From Lutjanus erythropterus (lineage: Eukaryota; Chordata; Actinopteri; Lutjaniformes; Lutjanidae), in the NCBI GenBank assembly GCA_020091685.1, contig CM034608.1, forward strand, positions 6,607,751 to 6,671,750: 64,000 nt of DNA. The letters run 5' to 3'. Position 1 is the stretch's first letter. The number at the start of each line of letters is the position of its first letter. This document shows, in pieces, positions 57,141-64,000 of this stretch. A program made the translations under genes and the position numbers. The notes under the pieces are model-generated. The model saw only the letters and a list, made by a program, of their open reading frames with translations. It made no database searches and was not told the origin of the DNA.

Positions 57141-57266
57141 TACTTCATTATAATGCTGTTTTCTCGCGCATTTTTCCTTTTTCGAAAAATTCTGGTTCTG
57201 CAATTTGGATATTGCACTTGGCCATACTGCAATTTCAACAATATTATGATTAATTGTGCAGCCCTG
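57141..57266 (-). mobile_element. Truncated CAGGGCTGCAC hAT-like MITE
   Basis: It ends in GATTAATTGTGCAGCCCTG, the inverted terminus of the element at 62604-62821, and contains the shared TCGAAAAATTCTGGTTCTGC and TTTGGATATTGCAC pieces. It begins where the helicase-relic element stops, so one inserted into or next to the other. Confidence 0.7.
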
Positions 57267-57539
57267 TTCCAGAATGTAAACTATGTATAATGTCTAAGGT
57301 GCAGCCCTGGTTGTTTTGGGATTCAGCAAGGAGGGACAGACTTGCGTTCAGTGTCTAAACTGAGCTGCTGTCTCTTTCTTCAGCTTGCATTGTTTCACTT
57401 TCATCATCTCTTGAAAAGAAAAAAAAAACCTGCACGCAGAGAGAACAGGCTTTTGTCTCATGCAAAAGTGTAATAGGTCATATTTTTCCACTTTCTAGTT
57501 TGTCTCTCCAGGTCATGCCCCCGATGATCCAGATTATAC

Positions 57540-57910
57540 CTGCGGACGGCACGTGCACCCACTGATTCTCTTCCTTCTGTCTGTCAGTCTCCTTCCCTCC
57601 CTCGCTCTCTGTCTCTGTACGCTCTCATCACAGATTTGTGAGTGGCATGTGTCCCTCCATCTGGCTCGCACATGCATTGCATATGGACATTGCATAATGG
57701 CCTTGGGCCTCAGCAATGTAGCACTACAGCAATACTCCAACACGTGGGGGAAGTGACAAGGGGCAGAGAAACAAACCGCTTATGTAAAAGCATTAAGACG
57801 ACCAAACAACTCCAGCTACATTTGCTCACCCTGTGGAAACACAAGAAAATAAATAGAAGGCACTCTCAGAGTTCATTAAATAGTGAAAACATGCAGCGAC
57901 AAAGGAATTA
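57540..57910. other. Balanced-composition non-repetitive block, possible regulatory DNA
   Basis: The stretch has no repeat signature and includes ATGCATTGCATATGGACATT and TGCATAATGG (POU- or C/EBP-like octamers) and CACGTG-like AACACGTGGG. Frames of 67 and 93 codons overlap each other and look accidental. A conserved non-coding element is possible. Confidence 0.25.
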
Positions 57911-58079
57911 TCCGGAAGAATGAACCCCTCTCCTTCTTTCTGAATTTGATTCTGAGTCTTTTTAAAAATTAAAAGCTCTGGCCTGCAGGCTTGATGCTCA
58001 CAGTTTACGGTCATAATATTTCTTGAGTAGATTTTACAATGAAAAAGATGGCAGCTGATGAGTTAAATCACAAAGTTTT

Positions 58080-58357
58080 AAAGGGACAGTTGATCCCAAA
58101 ATCAAAAATACATATTTTCCTCTTTGGCCTGTTGTGCTACTTATACATCTATATGTTTTGATGTGAGTTGCAGAGTTTTGCAGCAGATGTCTGCTGTAGA
58201 GATTTCTGCTTTCTCTCAAACATCATAGAACTAAATGGCACAAGTCAAGTACCAAAAAATACATGTGATTTTTCAATTCTAAACCAGTGTTTCTTTCCAA
58301 AAATCATGATCAAGCTCAAAATAATCTACAGACCTTGTTTTGAGCAGTCTTGAAAGA
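58080..58357 (+). repeat. Dispersed fish repeat, + copy of a head-to-head pair
   Basis: Landmarks are CAGTTGATCCCAAAATC, TATTTTCCTCTTTGGCCTGT, TTTTGATGTGAGTTGCAGAG, GTAGAGATTTCTGCTTTCTC, AACTAAATGGCACAAGT and CAGACCTTGTTTTGAGCAGT. This is a well-known teleost non-coding element. It is followed after about 15 bp by an inverted copy. Confidence 0.75.
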
Positions 58358-58371
58358 AGGAAAGTGCCTCC

Positions 58372-58560
58372 ATGAACTACTCACACAACGTCTGTGGATT
58401 GTCGTAAGTAACTGGGTCATGAAATTTGGAAAGGGACACAATTTTCAAATGGATGTTTTTTGTTTTTTGTTTTTTTTTGTGCTTGGAGCGATACAGGACT
58501 TGTGCCATTTAGTCCCATTATATTTGAGAGAAGGCAGACATCTCTGTGGCCGATTCCTCC
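58372..58560 (-). repeat. Dispersed fish repeat, inverted partner
   Basis: On the minus strand it repeats the second half of 58080-58357: CAGAGATGTCTGCCTTCTCTC, GGGACTAAATGGCACAAGTC, CATGACCCAGTTACTTACGA and CCACAGACGTTGTGTGAGTA. Together with its partner it makes an imperfect palindrome of about 370 bp. Confidence 0.75.
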
Positions 58561-59074
58561 AAAACAAAAAACATACCAAACACTTAATAAAACATCCATA
58601 TGTAAGTATTTCAAACTATCATTTAAAACTAAAATAAAGTTCACTATTAAAAATATAGTTTTATATATCTTCGCTGTATCAGTCGTTCCTGATGAGTCGG
58701 CCTGGGCCTTGGTGAGAACGCGTGGGAAAAAGTGGAGATGACTGCAGAGTTTCCAAAGATTAAAATGGTTCATGCAGTTATGAAAATCCAGCAGAGCCAA
58801 AACGTAAAAAGCCAAGAAGCTTAACATGTTTTTCAAATCTTGGAGAGATTTGAAGATTGGTCACCATCATGCAACCATCTGTGCAAAACCAAATGGCCCT
58901 GTTGTAGAAGCAGTAGGCGATTTGAGGGAGGATGAAGGGTGAATGCATTCCCCCTTGTTAGCAAGATGAGGCAAATATATCCCCCTTGTTAACCTGTAAT
59001 CCCCTCTTTTCGTCCCCAAACACCAGAGAGAGTGCCGAGGCAGAGGGGTTGTTTAGTGTAAGACTGTCAAACAC

Positions 59075-59455
59075 TAGTGCCACACAGATATATCAGTTGG
59101 CAGATATTATTGGCCTGATATTGGCCTATCAATGCGATATTGGTCTATATTGGTAACGATGTATATGTTGCGCAGTATTTTTTACAGAACATAATGCACA
59201 TTGTTGTTATTCTTAAATTTTTTTAGTTTTATAGGTAGCGTGTTAAGTTGTTGCATTTGTGTTTTTTTTTTTATCTATAGTTATTTATAATCATTAAAAT
59301 TACTGGTGCAAGTTTAATGTTTCAGTACCCTGATGTAATTTTGGATTTTATATACATAAATAAAGAATGTCATTAAGTATACCTATATCTGATTTTTATT
59401 TAATACCTAATATTGGTATTGTCATCACCCCCAAAAATCAGGTATCATCACACTC
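59075..59455. repeat. TATTGGCCTGATATTGGCC repeat
   Basis: It starts AGTGCCACACAGATATATCA then GATATTATTGGCCTGATATT; its other end is near ATACCTAATATTGGTATTGT. The same start (GAGCCACACAATTACATCGG, GATATTATTGGCCTGATATT) recurs at 60770-60830. It is a common fish MITE-like family, non-coding. Confidence 0.55.
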
Positions 59456-60769
59456 AAGCTGACTCATTGATCATTTTTGTGCAGGTTAGAATCTGTGGCT
59501 CTGACCACGGCTCTGAAATATCAGTAGCTTGTGTGTGTCTGTGCTCTGTATTGATAAATCCATGGTGTTGTCTGTGGTGCTGAAATATCGGACAGATGTG
59601 TAATTTTTTTCTCTCAGTCCGGCCCTTCTGTCAGTTTTATTTTGGTTCATTTTTTTTGTTTGTTTCGAGGGGCATTTTTGCTTTTATTTGACAGGACAGC
59701 TGAAGACTTGACAGGAAAACGGGGACAGAGAGGAGGGTTGACATGCAGCAAAAGGCCACAGGCTGCTCAATTCTATACTATATTGTAGCCTAGAGTAGTG
59801 ATGATCAAAGTGACAAGTAGCATTGTGTAGTCTTAAAAGAGCGAGATCATAGATGCACACTGCTGCCTATGGTATTCCTTAAAAATTTATTTGATCATTC
59901 AGTAAAGCGCATGTTTGCGTGAAAATACACCCCTAGACCAAGCTAGAGGGGTGTACATGGGCATGTGTGTGTTGCTTGGTGGTATGGGGGCTTCCACTGG
60001 GTCATTCCCCCTGTTAAAAATGAACAAATCTCTGACTCCGTAGAAGACACAAATGTTTGTATTTGTGTATAAAGACATGCTGTGAATAATATAAAGAAGA
60101 TACTGTGAATGTGCAGTAGAATGATATTGTCACGGTTTGATTTTCATGTTCTTGAGTTTGCAGACTGAAGCAGGCAGCTGCACTTTTTTAGGTGGTTGAG
60201 AACAATTTTGTCTGTGTTGAAATGCCTTAAAGAGTGTAATTGCTTTATTAAGTTGTAATGGTGGCAAACGACCACTTTCGATAGACACAGACCAACATCA
60301 TCATGCCATTATAAATTATATTTTGTGTGGCAGTATTGTATTGATACATGGATATGACTGGGCAGTGTATTGAAATTATGTTGATACTGTCATGTAAGAC
60401 TAGATATCTTATCATTTGAATATGTTATATCATGACATGGCGTAAATGTTTCCTTTCCTGGTTTTAAAGGCTGCAGAACAGTAGAAGGATGTAATTTTTG
60501 GAATTCCCCAGAATTTTCTAGTTGTCCTATTATTTGCCTTTACCCACTTAGTCATTATATCCACATTACCAATGATTATTTGTGATTATTAAACTCATTT
60601 AGCTGTTCTTGTAGTTTTTTCATGGGAGGTGTAGTTTTTTTGTGCTCACGACATAAGTAATGTTAACTTTGTTAAAATCACACTAACCCATTTCTTACTA
60701 TGGGTATTTATAAAAACTGCTATAGTGGGTGCCAATTTATCTTAAACAACAACAAAAACAAAGTAATAA
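59456..60769. other. AT-rich non-coding DNA, no gene
   Basis: No exon, RNA gene or complete repeat was recognised. Short microsatellite-like runs only. Confidence 0.4.
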
Positions 60770-60830
60770 CTAGAGCCACACAATTACATCGGTCGGCCGA
60801 TATTATTGGCCTGATATTGGCCTATCACTG
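60770..60830 (+). repeat. Fragment of the TATTGGCCTGATATTGGCC repeat
   Basis: AGAGCCACACAATTACATCG, GCCGATATTATTGG and CCTGATATTGGCCTATCA match the left end of the element at 59075. Only this end is present. Confidence 0.6.
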
Positions 60831-61419
60831 GTTCTTTGGCGGCCACAGTTTTCACCCTCGGAGGATGAAATCTGGCGTGGAGAAAAAGTTTGTGTGTGTG
60901 TTTTTGTTTGTGCTAACTGGCTAAAAGGGGGCATGGTTAGGGCAGTCACCAGTGGTTCACTGGTGTGTGTGAATACATGCACATGTGGATGCACTGGCGT
61001 ATGTATGTCACCGTAAACAGGCTCTAATAATGACTCCTGCACATGCAGGACAAGCAAGCAAGAAATCAACAGACAAACAAAACAATGCAGGTCAATAGGG
61101 TATGGATTTCTGATGCTTTCATTCATCAAGTACCAGGTGTGATTGTGTACCTTTGTGTTTGTCTGTGTTTATGTCCCTGCACATACACATACACGGTGTC
61201 TGGATGCAGTTGTGGCTGGATGAGTGTTCTCTGTGAGATTACTGTAAGGTGTTGGATTATGATAAAGCCGCCTGTGAATGTCATGCCGCTGTGTGAATTC
61301 TGCAGCTTAATGGTTTGCTCTCCTCAGTACTTTCACCCCAGACGAGGCTCCTAATCTGGTCTCGTTTGACAAAGACGACACACAGGGTGAACTTAAAAAA
61401 CCTCTCTCCTTCTTTTCCT

Positions 61420-61790
61420 TTGTGCTGTTGTTACCCAACGTTTTCAAAAATAGACGCTTGTTATGCCTGCGTCTCCCCCCGCCATGCTCCTGGTATTTTC
61501 AGCCCCCCTTTGGAGTGCTGCAGGATTTCTGCTGCTCTGTGAAATCTGCAGCAGCTCTCATGGCACGACCATCCAGAGCCGTAATCCAGACGTCCAAGCT
61601 GCTGGGATATAAATCCTGTCCGGAGTTTGCATTGGCTGGCAGCTCATCAAGAGGCCGCCGAGATTATTTATTTATTTCAAACCTCTCAGGACATGGCGGC
61701 CTGCTGTCAGCTGGTGACTCTGGGACTACAAGATACAGACATTTAATCTGTGCGGCGGTGTGGCATGTGTGGGAGTAAAGAAGTGTGCTC
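61420..61790. other. GC-richer non-repetitive block, possible conserved element
   Basis: This block includes GCAGCTCATCAAGAGGCCGC, GAGATTATTTATTTATTTC and CATGGCGGCCTGCTGTCAGC and differs sharply in composition from its flanks. A 118-codon frame spans it, but the translation is Cys/Ser/Leu-rich without a domain, and no splice pair fits. Regulatory DNA is the more likely reading. Confidence 0.3.
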
Positions 61791-62603
61791 TGTGTCAGGA
61801 GGAGGGAGTAAGGGACGCATTATGGAAGTTTCTAAATGACAAAACTATTGAATGAGCGCAAAACATTTCAAACAGTTAAAAGTCTGCAAATAGAAATTTG
61901 AGAGTGTGCAAGTGAGATCAGATTTGACCTGGAGCTTTCACCCACTTAGACCTTGTCCTCTTTATGACATCAGGCTATTTTCAAGCATGCTCCTCCCCTC
62001 AGCTTTTTTCTGTCCTAAAAACTGTTCTCTGATACTCTGTCCTGTTACTGGGCATTCAGATTTAAAAATTGCAGTGAAAATGCAACACAGTGTTGCAGCA
62101 AAGCCAAACCTGGCTCAATTTTTTACCAGGTCACCACATGCTGCAACCAGCCGCATCACCTCATTGGCCCGATTTAGAAATAGTGTAGAGATGACAGGCT
62201 ATGAGGGAGAAATCAGGGACATGGTGGTTCCTGGTTGGTGTCTTAACCTGTGAGCCATGAGAGCACCCCGTGGCTGCCAGTTTTTAACACAGTGCTATTT
62301 TTGGTCTAAAAATGGCCCTAGTTATCTGTATTATTTCAAGGTAGTTCCTCTAGAATCTTAAGGGTTTTTTGGTAGTTATTATGGCCAAAAAGTACTGAAT
62401 TTCCAGCAGCTTTTCCAAAAAACTGTAGAAATTGCCACCATAACATTGCTAGTCAGCTGTAAAAAAGAAAGTGAAACTTTAGTTATTAAAGTAACACAGT
62501 CATCTTTTAGCTTTGTGTACAGACGTGACATGTAGCTAGTGCTCGTAGCTCTGTGCTATATAAAAAACACCAAAACAAAACCCCGAAATAACTGCAGCTT
62601 AAT

Positions 62604-62821
62604 CAGGGCTGCACAGTTAATCACAATATTATCAAAGTGGCAATATGGTCAAATGCAATATCCAAATCGTAGAACCATATTGCAATTTTTTTGAAAAGGA
62701 AAAATGTGTGATAAGATATGATGCAAAAATGATCATTCCCACTCCTTGTATTGTATATTGCTATCACAATTTCAGGCAAAATAATTGCAATATGACTTTT
62801 TTACCATATTGTGCAGCCCTA
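62604..62821. mobile_element. Complete hAT-like MITE (CAGGGCTGCAC ends)
   Basis: The element is 218 bp, from CAGGGCTGCACAGTTAATCAC to ATTGTGCAGCCCTA. It is flanked by AGCTTAAT (62596-62603) and AGCTTAAG (62822-62829), an 8-bp target duplication with one change. The interior contains GGCAATATGGTCAAATGCAA and ATTCCCACTCCTTGTATTGT. No ORF. A truncated relative is at 57141-57266. Confidence 0.9.
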
Positions 62822-63597
62822 AGCTTAAGACAATATCGCTGGCGACTTTGTATTGAAAATATTCAACTTTAGCAAAAAAATGTGTGTATTGCGAGGCTTT
62901 GCAGAGTGTTGTGTGGGGACAGCCGGGTGGAGCGGAGGGAGAAAGCTCACCGACAGAAAGCTGTTGGGCGCTAGGGAGCTCTGGAGGATAAAAACAGGGG
63001 AAGAGCAGAACTTCTGGAGGAATAAACACACCAAGTCACATTGGATTCTGCTGTGGTACTATACTATGATACTATGAACTCATATTGACCTACAACAAGT
63101 ATTAGTAGTAGTAGTTTAGTAGTAATTTTTGACAAAAAAGTATCAAAAAAGTACTGAAATGCCTTTAGTTTGACTTTGCAGAAATCTGCCAGAATTGCAA
63201 GATATAAAAAACATTGTGTGGATTTGTTGAATTAATGTTAAAGGATACTGTGGTGATATTCTATATTTTTTTATTGTCAACAAATGACATGTAAGGACTA
63301 AAGTCAACTACGAATTCATCTGAATAACAATATTGTGTGTCATTAATGATGTAAAACTGATCCTTTCCTCTAATGTCGCAAATCATATCGCAATTAATAA
63401 TAATATCATTCAAAATGACTGCAGTTAGATACGTCTCAAAAATTGTTCAGCTCTATGATAGATCTTATTTTTCTGTGTCATGGAGCTCCATCGTTGTCCA
63501 AAAAACTATGAAAAACACATCAGTGAGCCACACTGTTGCACTGGGTGACATGTGTGCATACTTAAAAACTTATTAGAGCACTCAATGTTTATTTATC

Positions 63598-63672
63598 TGA
63601 AGCTGAAAATAGTCCCCAACAAATGCACTATTTAATCCTGTTTGAGTAATGTTTGTTAAAAACTACAGCATT
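63598..63672 (-). repeat. Dispersed repeat, copy 3 of 3 (inverted)
   Basis: AAGCTGAAAATAGTCCCCAA, CAAATGCACTATTTAATCC and GTTAAAAACTACA are the reverse complement of the conserved tail of the repeats at 5237 and 6083. Confidence 0.7.
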
Positions 63673-63914
63673 AAGCTGTTTTAGGGAATTACTAAATCTT
63701 TCTTAGAAATGAAACCATATATTTGTGAGATTGTGCCGCAAACAGGAGGATTGAAAAATCTGAAAGTATTATGTGACAACTAATGCATAGTTTGTCTTTC
63801 TTCGGTCATGGCATTATGAAAAGGTACGAAACCTTAAACTGGTATCATCATGATTTAAAAATATAAAATATATACAGTCTTGTTTGCCTTTAATTCCTGT
63901 GATTGTTAGATTGA

Positions 63915-64000
63915 ATGTCTCATTCAGAATCTGCCAAAGCAGCTGGAGAAAGTAGTGAGCGCCTATTTCAGATGAAGCGTGCACAAAATCAGGAGACTAC
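63915..64000 (+). CDS. Open frame running off the window edge, unidentified
   Basis: From the ATG at 63915 the frame is open for 28 codons to the end (MSHSESAKAAGESSERLFQM then KRAQNQETT). It is hydrophilic and has good codon balance compared with the AT-rich DNA before it. An acceptor-like CTCATTCAG at 63919-63927 means it could also be an internal exon that starts at 63928. It may belong to the gene whose first exon ends at 54584 or to a transposon. The fragment is too short to name. Confidence 0.3.
   Translation, partial: MSHSESAKAAGESSERLFQMKRAQNQET

Noticed and set aside
1-64000. tRNA, rRNA, CRISPR arrays, bacterial operons
   Set aside because: No cloverleaf with A/B boxes, no rRNA sequence and no spacer-repeat array was recognised. 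The window is animal nuclear DNA.

Overview
The window reads as nuclear DNA of a spiny-rayed (percomorph-like) teleost fish. Coding sequence is split into short exons with GT-AG introns, some only about 90-115 bp long. The rest is AT-rich and holds many short fish-type transposon remnants: hAT-like MITEs, a Tc1/mariner copy, pieces of non-LTR reverse transcriptase, an L2-like 3' tail and foldback elements. No bacterial-style operon is present. Most long ORFs are chance frames or lie inside repeats.

Two multi-exon genes can be reconstructed, both on the + strand. The first (coding exons 18777-22665) encodes a 217-residue secreted coiled-coil protein that looks like angiopoietin-like 8 (angptl8): signal peptide, ANGPTL3/4/8-type N-terminal segment, no fibrinogen-like domain. 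The second (28.7-51.0 kb, coding 33889-50025) encodes a complete 500-residue type I phosphatidylinositol-4-phosphate 5-kinase, closest to the beta isoform (pip5k1b). Its intron 13 is long, and its last exon is readable in two frames, giving two possible C-termini. The two genes are not part of one pathway on sequence evidence: one would act outside the cell on lipoprotein lipase, the other makes PI(4,5)P2 at membranes.

Weaker gene evidence: one unidentified, well-bounded internal exon at 10265-10446; a C/T-rich block at 6.95-7.45 kb; a probable non-coding first exon ending at 54584 that may start the next gene; and an ORF running off the right edge (63915-64000).

Layout: 1-10 kb is repeat-rich and includes two local duplications. 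10-18 kb has the orphan exon, a GC-richer block near 12.5 kb and a 31-bp minisatellite with CCAAT motifs. 18.6-22.9 kb is angptl8. 23-28.7 kb holds helicase-relic transposons and LINE fragments that abut the first pip5k1b exon. 28.7-51 kb is pip5k1b with repeats in its introns and a candidate enhancer in intron 6. 51-64 kb is repeats, the candidate next promoter and two GC-richer non-coding blocks.
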